DNA from: Lachnospira pectinoschiza
GTDB lineage: Bacteria > Bacillota > Clostridia > Lachnospirales > Lachnospiraceae
Assembly: GCF_900103815.1 (NCBI RefSeq)
Contig: NZ_FNHZ01000006.1
Location: 62,001-126,000, forward strand
DNA length: 64,000 bases
Reading direction: 5' to 3'
Shown piece by piece: positions 37,570-46,952 of the stretch. Numbering within the stretch: the first letter of the stretch is position 1; each line of letters opens with the position of its first letter. The notes below the pieces were generated by a model, which saw only the letters and a list, made by a program, of their open reading frames with translations, had not been told where the DNA came from and did no database searches. The translations under genes and the position numbers were made by a program.

Positions 37570-38412
37570 ATGAATTTACCTTTAAACATTGATTTTACAG
37601 GAAAAACAGTAGTTGTTACAGGTGCCGGCGGAGTTCTTTGCGGTGATATGGCAAGAGCATTTGCACAGGCTGGAGCTAAGGTTGCTTTACTTGACCTTAA
37701 CGAAGAGGCAGTAGTTAACTTATCAAACAAGTTAAATGAGGAAGGATATAAGACAAAGGGTTATAAGGCAAATGTACTTGAACCAGAAATGTTAGAAGAA
37801 GTACATCAGGCAGTTTTAAAGGACTTTGGCCCTTGTGACATTTTAGTAAATGGTGCTGGCGGAAATAATCCAAGAGCAACAACAGATAATGAATATCAGC
37901 ATGAAGCTAAGGAAGGTCAGAAGACATTCTTTGATCTTGATGCATCAGGAGTAGACTTCGTATTCAAGCTTAATTTCCAGGGAACATTAATCCCAACTCA
38001 GATTTTTGCTAAGGATATGGTAGAGAAGAAGTCTGGTAGCATTCTTAACATTTCATCAATGAATGCTTATACTCCACTTACAAAGATCCCTGCATATTCA
38101 GGTGCTAAGGCAGCTATTAGTAACTTCACTCAGTGGCTTGCTACACACTTTGCAGGTACAGGAATCCGTTGCAACGCAATTGCTCCAGGTTTCTTAGTAT
38201 CTAACCAGAACAGAGCTCTTCTTTTCAATGAAGATGGTACTCCAACAGCTCGTTCTGAGAAGATTTTAAAGGGTACACCAATGAACCGTTTCGTAGATAG
38301 CGAAGAATTACTTGGTGGTGTATTCTTCCTCTGTGACGATAAGGCAGCTAGCGCTATTACAGGTGTTGTACTTCCTATCGATGCAGGTTTTGCAGCTTAT
38401 TCTGGTGTTTAA
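37570..38412 (+). CDS. SDR family oxidoreductase, probable fructuronate reductase (mannonate oxidoreductase)
   Basis: 280 aa Rossmann-fold enzyme. It has TGAGGVLCG for NAD(P) binding, NGAGGN, a catalytic Ser in ILNISSMNAY, and YSGAKAA (Tyr-x3-Lys). It follows uxuA by 29 bases, and SDR enzymes in this position commonly reduce D-fructuronate to D-mannonate, the step just before UxuA. The assignment of substrate is by context. AAAGGAAG lies before the ATG. Confidence 0.9.
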   Translation: MNLPLNIDFTGKTVVVTGAGGVLCGDMARAFAQAGAKVALLDLNEEAVVNLSNKLNEEGYKTKGYKANVLEPEMLEEVHQAVLKDFGPCDILVNGAGGNNPRATTDNEYQHEAKEGQKTFFDLDASGVDFVFKLNFQGTLIPTQIFAKDMVEKKSGSILNISSMNAYTPLTKIPAYSGAKAAISNFTQWLATHFAGTGIRCNAIAPGFLVSNQNRALLFNEDGTPTARSEKILKGTPMNRFVDSEELLGGVFFLCDDKAASAITGVVLPIDAGFAAYSGV

Positions 38413-38461
38413 TCTTTAAACATCATAATAATATATCTTTAATTTCCTTAAATATAGCTTA

Positions 38462-38497
38462 AAAAGATACCGTTAGATTTCTAGCGGTATCTTTTTG
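38462..38497 (+). terminator. terminator of the hexuronate cluster
   Basis: AAAAGATACCG pairs with CGGTATCTTTTT around a 12-base loop, followed by further T-runs. It may also serve the convergent Crp/Fnr gene. Confidence 0.9.
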
Positions 38498-38526
38498 CTT
38501 TTTATTTTAGATTTCATCCTTCTAAT

Positions 38527-39186
38527 TTAATTAACCGTCTTTAAAATGAAGTGATTCTTTTTAAATTCTATAAGCCCGTCTCTTTGCATCCTTCCTAATT
38601 CCTTAGACATATTGGTTCTCTCTAAATTAAGATAGTCTGCAAGCTGCTGTCTATTAAAGGGAATATCAAACTCGTTAGAGTGTTTTTGAAGGGACATGGT
38701 ATTTAGGTAGGACAGAAGCCTCTCCCTAGCACCCTTTTTGGAAATGTGAAAACTACGCTTAGATAGAATCAAATTCTTATGCATAGAAATTCTAAGGGTG
38801 TTTTTAATTAGCTTAATCATCCAGCTTGTCATATTAGATTTAGTTAGTATCCCTGACATATCAATAAAAAGTATTGTGGAGTCTGTATTAGCACACACAT
38901 CTACTAGCATGGTTTCATTAGGGATAAGAGCGTAAGTCTCGGCAAAGATTCCATTTTCACCCACATGACTAAGAATGGTTTTATTGCCCCAAACGTCGTT
39001 AGCTTCAATGGTTACGGCGCCCTTTAAAACGATGCCCACTAATTTAGTAGAGTCGCCGGCACACATGATGTATTCGTTTTTTAAATAGTCTTTTTGATAG
39101 GCAGTTAGTTCCTTTAAAACTTCCTCCACCTCTTCTTTAGTCATATTCATAAATAGAGTGGTTTTCATAATTTCTTCTATGTTCAT
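38527..39186 (-). CDS. Crp/Fnr family transcriptional regulator (HcpR-like by context)
   Basis: 219 aa. An N-terminal cyclic-nucleotide-binding-type beta-roll (residues 15-125) is followed by a dimerisation helix and a C-terminal winged helix (FNRQQLADYLNLERTNMSKELGRMQRDGLIEF). There is no N-terminal Cys cluster as in Fnr, so direct iron-sulfur sensing is unlikely. It is divergent from hcp; Fnr-type HcpR regulators control hcp during nitrosative stress in many anaerobes, hence the proposed role. Confidence 0.87.
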   Translation of the reverse strand: MNIEEIMKTTLFMNMTKEEVEEVLKELTAYQKDYLKNEYIMCAGDSTKLVGIVLKGAVTIEANDVWGNKTILSHVGENGIFAETYALIPNETMLVDVCANTDSTILFIDMSGILTKSNMTSWMIKLIKNTLRISMHKNLILSKRSFHISKKGARERLLSYLNTMSLQKHSNEFDIPFNRQQLADYLNLERTNMSKELGRMQRDGLIEFKKNHFILKTVN

Positions 39187-39211
39187 AAAGCCTCCTATTC
39201 CAATAAATAGT

Positions 39212-39229
39212 TCCCTATTAATTTAGGGA
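39212..39229. promoter_or_regulatory. inverted repeat TCCCTA-N6-TAGGGA in the regulator/hcp gap
   Basis: Perfect 6-base arms 26 bases upstream of the Crp/Fnr start and 117 before hcp. The spacing is compatible with a Crp/Fnr-type dimer site, perhaps autoregulatory. This is an inference only. Confidence 0.4.
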
Positions 39230-39345
39230 TAAATTTGAGAATTTTTTAAAATGTTGTTTTAGCCACATATTTCTAATTTAAAGTCTACTATAGTGACATA
39301 GTAAAAACAAGGAAAAAGAATTTGGAAACTATAAGGAGGTCTATT

Positions 39346-40980
39346 ATGGACAATAATATGTTTTGTTATCAGTGTCAGGAAACAGCATGTGGCACTGGAT
39401 GTAGAGTATCTGGTGTATGTGGTAAGAAGCCTGAAGTTGCAGCAATGCAGGATTTACTAATATATGTTACTAAGGGAATTTCTAATGTAACAACAAGTCT
39501 TAGAAAGGAAGGCAAGGACGTTGATATTGAGGTTAATCACTATATCACTCAGAACCTCTTTGCAACAATTACTAATGCTAACTTTGATAAGGACTCATTA
39601 ACAGATAGAATTAAGCATACTCTTGAATTAAAGGAAGAGCTTTTAAAGAAGTTAGATAATAAGGAAAATCTTTTCGAGGCCGCTAGATGGAATGGCGAGC
39701 CTGAAAGTTACGCTATTAAGGCAGTTACAGTTGGTATCCTTGAAACAAAGGATGAAGATATTAGAAGTATGAGAGAGCTTATTACTTATGGTTTAAAGGG
39801 ACTTGCAGCTTACCTTAAGCACGCTAATGCACTTTTAAGAGACAATGAGGAGATTGATGCATTTTTACAAAGCGCTCTTGCAAAGACACTTGATGATAGC
39901 TTAAGCCTTGAGGATTTAATCGCTTTAAGCATGGAGACAGGTAAGTTTGGTGTTGATGGCATGGCACTTCTTGATGCTGCCCATAACGAAAGATTTGGCG
40001 CTCCTGAAATTACAAAGGTTGATTTAGGAGTTCGTAAAAATCCAGCTATTCTTATTTCAGGACATGACTTAAGAGATCTTGAAATGTTACTTGAGCAGAC
40101 AGCTGGCACAGGAGTTGATGTTTATACTCATTCTGAAATGCTTGCAGGTCAGTATTATCCAGCCTTTAAGAAGTACCCTCACTTTGCCGGTAACTACGGT
40201 AATGCATGGTGGAAGCAGAAGGAAGAATTTGAGAAATTTAACGGACCTATCTTAATGACTACAAACTGTATCGTTCCTCCAGCTGAGAGCTATAAGGATA
40301 GATTATGGACAACAGGTGCTACAGGTTATCCAGGATGTAAGCACATTCCAGGTGAATACGGCGAGGTTAAGGATTTCTCTGAAATCATTGCTCAGGCTAA
40401 GACTTGTCCTGCTCCTACAGAAATCGAGACAGGAACTATCGTTGGTGGATTTGCTCACGAGCAGGTATTTGCCCTTGCAGATAAGATCGTTGAGGCTGTT
40501 AAGTCTGGCGCTATTAGAAAGTTCTTAGTTATGGGTGGTTGCGATGGACGTATGAAGTCTAGAAGCTACTACACAGACTTTGCAAATAAGCTCCCTAAGG
40601 ACGTTGTAATCTTAACTGTAGGTTGTGCTAAGTATAAGTTTAATAAGCTTGATTTAGGCGATATTGGAGGTATTCCACGTCTTCTTGATGCAGGTCAGTG
40701 TAACGATTCTTACTCTCTTGCAGTTATTGCCCTTAAGCTTAAGGAAATCTTTGGCCTTGATGACATTAATGACTTACCAATCGTTTATAACATTTCTTGG
40801 TACGAGCAGAAGGCAGTTATTGTCTTACTTGCCTTACTTTACCTTGGAGTTAAGAACATTCACTTAGGACCAACACTTCCAGCTTTCCTTTCTGAAAATG
40901 TTACTAACTTCCTAGTTGAGAACTTTGGAATTTCAGGAATCACTAACGTAGATGATGACTTAAAGGCATTTTTCGAATAA
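39346..40980 (+). CDS. hcp: hydroxylamine reductase / hybrid cluster protein
   Basis: 544 aa. It reduces NO to N2O or hydroxylamine to ammonia and protects against nitrosative stress. The N-terminal [20 protein letters not shown] contains the four Cys (7, 10, 19, 25) for the first Fe-S cluster. Hybrid-cluster ligands are in GHDL, CIVPP, GCDGR and the C-terminal [10 protein letters not shown] regions. AAGGAGG decides the start at 39346; the upstream in-frame start at 39322 precedes it. Divergent from its probable regulator. Confidence 0.96.
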   Translation: MDNNMFCYQCQETACGTGCRVSGVCGKKPEVAAMQDLLIYVTKGISNVTTSLRKEGKDVDIEVNHYITQNLFATITNANFDKDSLTDRIKHTLELKEELLKKLDNKENLFEAARWNGEPESYAIKAVTVGILETKDEDIRSMRELITYGLKGLAAYLKHANALLRDNEEIDAFLQSALAKTLDDSLSLEDLIALSMETGKFGVDGMALLDAAHNERFGAPEITKVDLGVRKNPAILISGHDLRDLEMLLEQTAGTGVDVYTHSEMLAGQYYPAFKKYPHFAGNYGNAWWKQKEEFEKFNGPILMTTNCIVPPAESYKDRLWTTGATGYPGCKHIPGEYGEVKDFSEIIAQAKTCPAPTEIETGTIVGGFAHEQVFALADKIVEAVKSGAIRKFLVMGGCDGRMKSRSYYTDFANKLPKDVVILTVGCAKYKFNKLDLGDIGGIPRLLDAGQCNDSYSLAVIALKLKEIFGLDDINDLPIVYNISWYEQKAVIVLLALLYLGVKNIHLGPTLPAFLSENVTNFLVENFGISGITNVDDDLKAFFE

Positions 40981-41026
40981 TTAACAATTGAATGCTTGTT
41001 AAAAATGCAAACAATTTGCAAAAATG

Positions 41027-41055
41027 TTGACACCCCTAATTTTCGTGATTATAAT
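41027..41055 (+). promoter_or_regulatory. consensus promoter upstream of the anchored protein gene
   Basis: TTGACA-17 bp-TATAAT, perfect consensus, 30 bases before the start codon. Confidence 0.92.
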
Positions 41056-41084
41056 ACATGAAAGAAACGGGAAAGGGGTAAATT

Positions 41085-41705
41085 ATGTCTAATAAGGAAG
41101 ATAAAGTTAAGTTAAAAAAGACGCTTATTCGAATTGGGAAAAGTACACTAATATTAGCAGTAGCAGCTTTTGTCTGTTTTAATTTAGTGGACTGTAATTT
41201 TACAGGTTCATCAACTGTTAATAGTGTATTAAATGAAAAGACTAATGAAACAACAAGCACTAACCAGTCGGTTAATGATTATTCAAATACAGAAGCTACT
41301 ACAGAGAATGAATCCACAGTGGATGATAGTAATGGGCCTGTTTCCTCTAATGGAATTGACTATGATTTAACTGAAATGAGCTCAACAATGGTCTATGCCA
41401 CTGTTTATGAGATGATGGCTTATCCAAGTTTATATGAGGGCAAGACAGTTAAGATGGAAGGTCAGTATTATGCTCTTTATGTAGATGCTGATAATACTTA
41501 TTATATGTACTGCCTTGTATCAGATGCCTTAGGCTGTTGTACACAAGGTATGGAATTTGTTTGGGGTGATGGAAGTCACGTTTACCCAGATGAGTATCCA
41601 GCAGATAAGACAGAGGTTGTGGTAAGCGGAACCTTTAAGACATACACACAGGATGGTAATACTTACTGTTGTATCGACAATGCTACAATGGAAGTTGCTA
41701 AGTAA
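41085..41705 (+). CDS. membrane-anchored extracellular protein of unknown function
   Basis: 206 aa. A basic N-terminus and a single hydrophobic helix (about 16-36) are followed by a Ser/Thr/Asn/Glu-rich linker (about 40-90). The folded C-terminal domain (95-206) begins VYATVYEMMAYPSLYEGKTVKMEGQY and contains CCTQGMEFVW and YCCIDN. The EGK.VK.EGQ pattern recalls OB-fold-like domains of the TIGR03943 type, a weak resemblance. There is no lipobox. A perfect promoter and flanking hairpins make it a single-gene, probably well-expressed unit. Function is not known. Confidence 0.7.
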   Translation: MSNKEDKVKLKKTLIRIGKSTLILAVAAFVCFNLVDCNFTGSSTVNSVLNEKTNETTSTNQSVNDYSNTEATTENESTVDDSNGPVSSNGIDYDLTEMSSTMVYATVYEMMAYPSLYEGKTVKMEGQYYALYVDADNTYYMYCLVSDALGCCTQGMEFVWGDGSHVYPDEYPADKTEVVVSGTFKTYTQDGNTYCCIDNATMEVAK

Positions 41706-41738
41706 AAAGCTATATAAATCTTAAATACAATAACAAAA

Positions 41739-41782
41739 CTAGCCGAGGTTAATGTGGATGATTCACATTAGCCTCGGCTAAG
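41739..41782. terminator. long hairpin between the anchored protein gene and degV
   Basis: AGCCGAGGtTAATGTG pairs over 16 bases with CACATTAgCCTCGGCT (one G-T). There is no strong T-run on the plus side (AAGTCATTT). On the minus side AGTTTTGTTATT follows, so it fits the convergent degV gene well. Confidence 0.75.
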
Positions 41783-41807
41783 TCATTTATTATAGGATTA
41801 TCTGGTT

Positions 41808-41848
41808 GGTAAAATTTATTCAATACTACATATCGGTAAAATTTATTC
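41808..41848. repeat. direct repeat GGTAAAATTTATTC (two copies)
   Basis: Copies at 41808-41821 and 41835-41848, 27 bases apart, just past the degV stop. Purpose unknown. Confidence 0.5.
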
Positions 41849-41853
41849 GAAAA

Positions 41854-42681
41854 TTAGCACTCGCAGGCAATTACAATTCCATAGCGCTCTGCATAGTAAC
41901 TTACGAGTCCTCTAGCTGGATAGATGTTAATATCCAAATTAGGGAAAAGATTTTTAAGGGCAGCGCCAAAACCTGAGGCTAGCTCTTCATTTTCCACATG
42001 ACAAATTCTTACCTTACCGCCAGCAAAGCCTGCCTTTGTCATTTCTTCTATAAGCTTTGAAAATACATTCTTAACGCCTCTAGATTTAGCTATAGGCTCG
42101 ATTGTACCTTCTTTACTTGCAGTACCAATAATGCTAATGTTAAGCTTTCCAATAAGGGAAGCTACGATTTTATTAACACGACCGTTTTGAGCTAGGTTAT
42201 GTAGAGATTTGAAAGCGAAGAAAAGGCGAGTTGATGAAAGATAGGCCTTTGTTTCATTTTCAATAAACTCAAAAGACTTACCGGCCTTTTTAAGGTCAAT
42301 AATCTTCTCTAACATAAGGCGCATCTCAGGGCCTGTACTTAGTGTGTCTACAATTAAAATCTTGCTGTCTGGATGATCCTCAAGATATAAATCTCTTGCA
42401 ACACAAGCGCTGTTATAAGTGCCTGAAAGACCGCTAGTCATTGTTACAACATAGATTTCATCTCCGCCCTCAAAGGCATTTAACCAGCTCTCTGTTGAAG
42501 GACAAGCTGTATAAGATCTGTCCTTGTAGGCAAGAAGATAGTCAAGCATCTCGTGGATGTCTAAATTCTCGTCGTCTAGGTAATCTCTTTCCTCAGTATA
42601 TATTCTAAGTGAAGCGATATTAATATCGGTATCATTAATTTTTCTAGTATCACATGATGAGTCGGCAATAAACTTGATCAT
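41854..42681 (-). CDS. DegV family fatty-acid-binding protein
   Basis: 275 aa. FIADSSCD at the start, TACPSTESWLNAFE, and the central VVTMTSGLSGTYNSA motif (Ser residues that contact the fatty acid carboxylate) identify a DegV/FakB-type protein. FakB proteins hand fatty acids to the FakA kinase for phospholipid synthesis; no fakA is in the window. Divergent from a TetR regulator that is a candidate controller. Confidence 0.92.
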   Translation of the reverse strand: MIKFIADSSCDTRKINDTDINIASLRIYTEERDYLDDENLDIHEMLDYLLAYKDRSYTACPSTESWLNAFEGGDEIYVVTMTSGLSGTYNSACVARDLYLEDHPDSKILIVDTLSTGPEMRLMLEKIIDLKKAGKSFEFIENETKAYLSSTRLFFAFKSLHNLAQNGRVNKIVASLIGKLNISIIGTASKEGTIEPIAKSRGVKNVFSKLIEEMTKAGFAGGKVRICHVENEELASGFGAALKNLFPNLDINIYPARGLVSYYAERYGIVIACEC

Positions 42682-42710
42682 AAACGTACTCCTTTAAGTT
42701 AAATCGTCAT

Positions 42711-42755
42711 CTCGTGGTTTTTTAAACCGTATATTATTGTAAATAAAACGACGAG
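42711..42755. promoter_or_regulatory. inverted repeat in the degV/tetR divergent gap
   Basis: CTCGTgGTTTT (42711-42721) and AAAACgACGAG (42745-42755) are 11-base arms with one mismatch and a 23-base spacer. Centred between divergent genes, it is a candidate TetR operator. Confidence 0.45.
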
Positions 42756-42811
42756 GGTGTACAATTTACAAAATAGCTGTTTTTGTTCATTTAGGGCGAT
42801 GGAGATTGATT

Positions 42812-43339
42812 ATGGAATTAAAAAACATTAAAATTAACGAGAAATCAGAATTTACGAGAAAATGTATTGGCGAGGCAATAGTGATTTTGCTTAAGTCTAC
42901 AGACTTTTCTCGTTTGAAAATATCAGACATTGTAAAAAAAGCGGGAGTATCAAGAACCACTTTTTACAAGTATTACACAACACCATATTCAGTACTTAAG
43001 GATTATTTAAGCCTAATGGTTTCTGAGTATATTGTTAAAGGCGAGAATTTAGGACAGGATAAGTTTTTTAACTATGATCACATTATCTTTTCCTTTAATT
43101 TTTTCGACAGATATGCAGAGTTTTTCTTAACTCTAGCAGATAATAAACTACATTCAGTTTTATTTGAAGGCATTAATGAATTTATGATAAATCATTTAAA
43201 GCCAGATAAGAGTATTTCTATGTATAAATTATATTCTTACGCAGGAGCGCTTCTTAATAGTTTCCTAAAGTGGGAGGAAAATGGCAAGAAAGAAAAGGTA
43301 GAGGATATTGCCGTTACTCTTGAAGGTTTCATTAGCTAG
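42812..43339 (+). CDS. TetR/AcrR family transcriptional regulator
   Basis: 175 aa. The N-terminal helix-turn-helix (FSRLKISDIVKKAGVSRTTFYKYYTTPYSVLKDYL, residues ~35-70) is typical, with a divergent helical ligand domain after it. GGAG seven bases before the ATG at 42812 decides the start. It faces away from degV and precedes the nitronate monooxygenase gene, so it may regulate either. Confidence 0.88.
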   Translation: MELKNIKINEKSEFTRKCIGEAIVILLKSTDFSRLKISDIVKKAGVSRTTFYKYYTTPYSVLKDYLSLMVSEYIVKGENLGQDKFFNYDHIIFSFNFFDRYAEFFLTLADNKLHSVLFEGINEFMINHLKPDKSISMYKLYSYAGALLNSFLKWEENGKKEKVEDIAVTLEGFIS

Positions 43340-43375
43340 TTAAATATTTATATTAGTTTGAATGTAAAATTAATA

Positions 43376-43403
43376 TTGACTTTGAATATTTTGACTATAT
43401 AAT
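43376..43403 (+). promoter_or_regulatory. promoter of the nitronate monooxygenase-like gene
   Basis: TTGACT-16 bp-TATAAT in the 157-base gap. It overlaps repeated TTTGAAT/TTGACT half-sequences that could be operator elements. Confidence 0.7.
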
Positions 43404-43496
43404 AATTAAATGTAGTTATACAATTTGTTTGTTATTTTCTACAAAATATATCTGGCTTGGACTTTATCTAAGCTAGACTAGAATGTAGGGAGAAAT

Positions 43497-44594
43497 ATGA
43501 TGGATATTAATGGTAAGAAACTAGAACATGGAATTATTCAAGGTGGAATGGGCGTTGGTGTGTCCCTTTCTGAGCTTGCAGGTAATGTGGCAAAGGAAGG
43601 CTGCATGGGCGTTATTAGCTCGGTAAATATTGGCTATAAGGAGTCTGATTTTTACAAAAATCCTTTAGCGGCTAATCTTAGAGCCCTTAAAAATCACATT
43701 AAGAGAGCTAAGGAAATTGCTGGTGGCAAGGGCCTTATTGGGGTCAATATTATGGTGGCTGTAAGTCATTATGAAGAGACAGTTAAGGCCGCAATTGAAG
43801 CAGGAGCTGATGCAATTATTTCAGGTGCTGGTCTTCCTCTAAAATTAGCAGGACTAGTTAAGGACAGTAAAACTCTATATGCGCCAATCGTTTCAAGTAA
43901 GAGGGCAGCAGCGCTTCTTTTAAAGACCTTTGCAAAGAGAGAAAACTCAGTACCAGATTTTATTGTAATTGAAGGTCATCAGGCCGGAGGACATCTAGGT
44001 TTTTCAGCTGATGATTTAGAAAATGATACATGCCAGGACAATCTAACTATCCTAAAGGAAGTCCTTGAGGTCGTTAAGACTTTTGAGGAGCAGTTTAAGA
44101 AAAAGATTAGAGTATTCCTTGGCGGTGGCGTATTTACTGGAAAAGATATGGCTGAGGCTATAAAAAACGGAGCTGATGGCGTTCAGATCGGTACAAGATT
44201 TATTGCAACAAATGAGTGCGATGCAGCAGATACTTTCAAGGAAGTTTTAGTGGAGGCAAAGGAAGAGGACGTAAAGATTATTAAGAGTCCAGTTGGCATG
44301 CCAGCAAGAGCTGTCTACACTCCACTTTTGAAAAAATTGGACATGGGAGATAAATTTTTTGCAAAGAAATGTAATAACTGTTTAACAGCCTGTCCTAAGG
44401 GAGATAAGATTCCTTACTGTATCAGCCGTGCCTTGATTTCTGCGGTGGAAGGTAACAAGGAAGAAGGTTTATTTTTCTGTGGTGAAAATGTATCGCGAAT
44501 CAAGGAAATTGTAAGCGTCCACGATTTAGTAAGCGAGTTGTTAACTGATTGCAAGGCAGAGCTTGCATTTATTAGTATGGATACATTTGTATAA
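43497..44594 (+). CDS. nitronate monooxygenase / 2-nitropropane dioxygenase-like FMN protein
   Basis: 365 aa TIM-barrel flavoprotein. HGIIQGGMGVGVSLSELAG, GLIGVNIMVAV, EGHQAGGHLGF and GADGVQIGTRFIAT are the FMN-binding blocks of the NMO/FabK family. The C-terminus carries a Cys-rich CNNCLTACPKGDKIPYCISRAL segment seen in clostridial members. The reaction could be nitronate oxidation or an enoyl reduction; I cannot decide. Two ATGs in succession (43497, 43500) follow GGGAG. Confidence 0.87.
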   Translation: MMDINGKKLEHGIIQGGMGVGVSLSELAGNVAKEGCMGVISSVNIGYKESDFYKNPLAANLRALKNHIKRAKEIAGGKGLIGVNIMVAVSHYEETVKAAIEAGADAIISGAGLPLKLAGLVKDSKTLYAPIVSSKRAAALLLKTFAKRENSVPDFIVIEGHQAGGHLGFSADDLENDTCQDNLTILKEVLEVVKTFEEQFKKKIRVFLGGGVFTGKDMAEAIKNGADGVQIGTRFIATNECDAADTFKEVLVEAKEEDVKIIKSPVGMPARAVYTPLLKKLDMGDKFFAKKCNNCLTACPKGDKIPYCISRALISAVEGNKEEGLFFCGENVSRIKEIVSVHDLVSELLTDCKAELAFISMDTFV

Positions 44595-44720
44595 AATAAA
44601 CGAAAAAGCTCTCAAAAACTTGTATATTATGTGAATATAATGTATCATAGCAATATGATGATTATGTGACAATTAAATACAAACATAAATATAATTCTTT
44701 AGCGAAATGGAGAGTGTATT

Positions 44721-46757
44721 ATGAACGCAAGAAAAGAAACAAAAGACTTAGGCAATGGCAAGAAGGTCAAAAGAAGTATAAGTACTACTCTTTTACTTGT
44801 TGTTTTGCCGATTGTAACTGTTGGTATTTTAGGAATTATTTTATTCTTAAATAGTCAGGCGTCATCTTCAATGGAAGAATTGTCTAAAAAGGATTTACAG
44901 GCAGAAACCGATGCAAATGCTAACATCTTAAGTGCTCCTTTTAGAATGTTAATGTCAAAGTTTGGACAGTATGCAGACACCCTTGAAACGGTGGAGTTTG
45001 CTGATCATGACGCAATCAGAGCCTATATTGAACCTTCTGTGAATTATCAACCAGTTAAAAATACTGGTATTTATATAGGTTTCCCAGATGATTCATATAT
45101 TTATGCAGATGGTAGAGTTATGGATTCTAGTTGGCTCCCTACTCAAAGAGATTGGTATAGCTTTGGTATGGAAAATGATACTTTCGAGGTAACGGAAGCA
45201 TATCAGCCAACAGATGGTGGACTCTGTGTTACATTTGCAAGAAGAGTAGACTTATACGATGGTACAAAAGCTGTTATGGCGGTGGATGTTTATTTAACAG
45301 AACTTGATACAGATGTATCGGCTCTTACACCTATGGATACAGGTAGATCTGCAGTTATTAATGAGACTCAGCTTTTATCTTACGCAGATTCTTCATTAAA
45401 TGGTTCAACAATTGCATCCGTTGGCAGTGACTATCTAACTAAGATTCAGAAGTACGCTTATAATGACAGCGAAACAGATGTTATTGAATTAGAAAATGAT
45501 GATGGCGATAATGTATTTTTAGCAAAAGCAACCATTACAGGCTTACCATGGGTTATTGTTTCCGTGGTATCTGAAAAGGATGTTTTATCTAGCTCAGTAC
45601 ATTTTAGAAATATTGCTTTTATCCTTATGGTACTTGTATTAATTATTATTATAGGAATTATTCTTGTTGCTATTCGTTCAATTATTGCTAAACCTGTTGG
45701 CCAGCTTTCAGACAGTATTATTGCTGTTTCTAATGGCGATTTCACAACTAAAATGCCAGAAAGCAAGGGCGATGAAATTGGACTTATTAGTATTGAGATG
45801 ACGAATTATGTAGACAAGATGCGAGATACTATTGGGGACATCATGGGCAGGGCTAATCAACTTCTACAAGAATCTGAAACCTCGAAAGATGCGGCCAATT
45901 TCATGTCTAAGGAGTCTAGAGAACAGTCTGTTTCTATGAACCAGATTGAAGAGGCTATGGATGGTATTTCAAGAGCGGTTACTGAACTTGCTCAAAATGC
46001 TACAGACCTTGCTCAGTCTATTGCAAATTTAACTGACAACGGTAATGAAACTAACGAAGTTATGTTAAATCTTGTAAAGCAGGCAGATATTGGACATAAG
46101 GATATGGTAAATGTTGAGCAGAACATGGAACATATCACTGAGTCTATGGGCGAGATGAATGATGTTGTAAATGTAGTAAAGACCTCTGCTGATAAGATCA
46201 ATGAAATCGTTCGAATGATTGATTCTATTGCTGAGCAGACAAATTTACTTTCACTTAATGCAAGTATTGAGGCAGCTCGTGCAGGTGAAGCTGGTAAGGG
46301 CTTCGCAGTTGTTGCAGGTGAAATTGGTAACCTTGCTTCAAATAGCCAGGATGCAGCCCAGGATATTGCAAAGATTATTACTGAGATTACAGGTGAGGTT
46401 GATAAGCTAACTAACAAGTCTCAGAAGAATATGGAAGCTATTGGCGAATCAAGTGATGCCGTTAAGAAGGCAGGAGAGAGTTTCTCAGTTATTATTAGTG
46501 AGCTTGATAATGCAGCCAATATCATGCAGTCTATGATTACTCTTATGAATGATGTAAATGATATTGCATCAAATGTTGCTGCTATTTCAGAAGAGCAGTC
46601 AGCAAGTTCAGAGGAAGTTGTAGCTACTGTTGAGACCTTAGTTGTATCAGCTAATGACATTGCTGATAGAAGTAAGAGTGTATCTGACTCAGCTAACACA
46701 GTATCTGATTCGGCTAAGTCAATTAACAACTTACTTGATCAATTTACCATTGAGTAA
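44721..46757 (+). CDS. methyl-accepting chemotaxis protein with extracellular Cache-type sensor
   Basis: 678 aa. TM1 is at about 25-48. An extracellular double-Cache-like domain spans about 50-290 ([32 protein letters not shown]... is typical of dCache). TM2 is at about 297-320, followed by HAMP (about 320-375). The long cytoplasmic coiled coil has the signalling hairpin [35 protein letters not shown] (parts at ~505-540). It signals to CheA/CheW; the ligand is unknown. No chemotaxis genes are adjacent. Confidence 0.95.
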   Translation: MNARKETKDLGNGKKVKRSISTTLLLVVLPIVTVGILGIILFLNSQASSSMEELSKKDLQAETDANANILSAPFRMLMSKFGQYADTLETVEFADHDAIRAYIEPSVNYQPVKNTGIYIGFPDDSYIYADGRVMDSSWLPTQRDWYSFGMENDTFEVTEAYQPTDGGLCVTFARRVDLYDGTKAVMAVDVYLTELDTDVSALTPMDTGRSAVINETQLLSYADSSLNGSTIASVGSDYLTKIQKYAYNDSETDVIELENDDGDNVFLAKATITGLPWVIVSVVSEKDVLSSSVHFRNIAFILMVLVLIIIIGIILVAIRSIIAKPVGQLSDSIIAVSNGDFTTKMPESKGDEIGLISIEMTNYVDKMRDTIGDIMGRANQLLQESETSKDAANFMSKESREQSVSMNQIEEAMDGISRAVTELAQNATDLAQSIANLTDNGNETNEVMLNLVKQADIGHKDMVNVEQNMEHITESMGEMNDVVNVVKTSADKINEIVRMIDSIAEQTNLLSLNASIEAARAGEAGKGFAVVAGEIGNLASNSQDAAQDIAKIITEITGEVDKLTNKSQKNMEAIGESSDAVKKAGESFSVIISELDNAANIMQSMITLMNDVNDIASNVAAISEEQSASSEEVVATVETLVVSANDIADRSKSVSDSANTVSDSAKSINNLLDQFTIE

Positions 46758-46800
46758 CATTTTTAAAGCTAAAATAAAAAATTAATGATTAACTTATGAG

Positions 46801-46836
46801 AGGCAAGTCGGAGAAATCCGGCTTGCTTTATTTTTA
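46801..46836 (+). terminator. terminator after the chemoreceptor gene
   Basis: GCAAGtCGGA pairs with TCCGgCTTGC around GAAA, followed by TTTATTTTTACC. Confidence 0.85.
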
Positions 46837-46952
46837 CCTTTTTTTTACACAAACTAGGAGGCAGATTTTACTAAAGACAAATATAATGACAAAGTCATCG
46901 CGAGACAGAGGAAAAAGATCAAAGAAAATGAAGACAAATGGGGAGGCTTAAT

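Noticed and set aside
44666..44854. Small Lys/Arg-rich ORF overlapping the chemoreceptor start
   Set aside because: It is out of frame with the clear MCP gene, has no ribosome site, and its composition reflects A-rich DNA.
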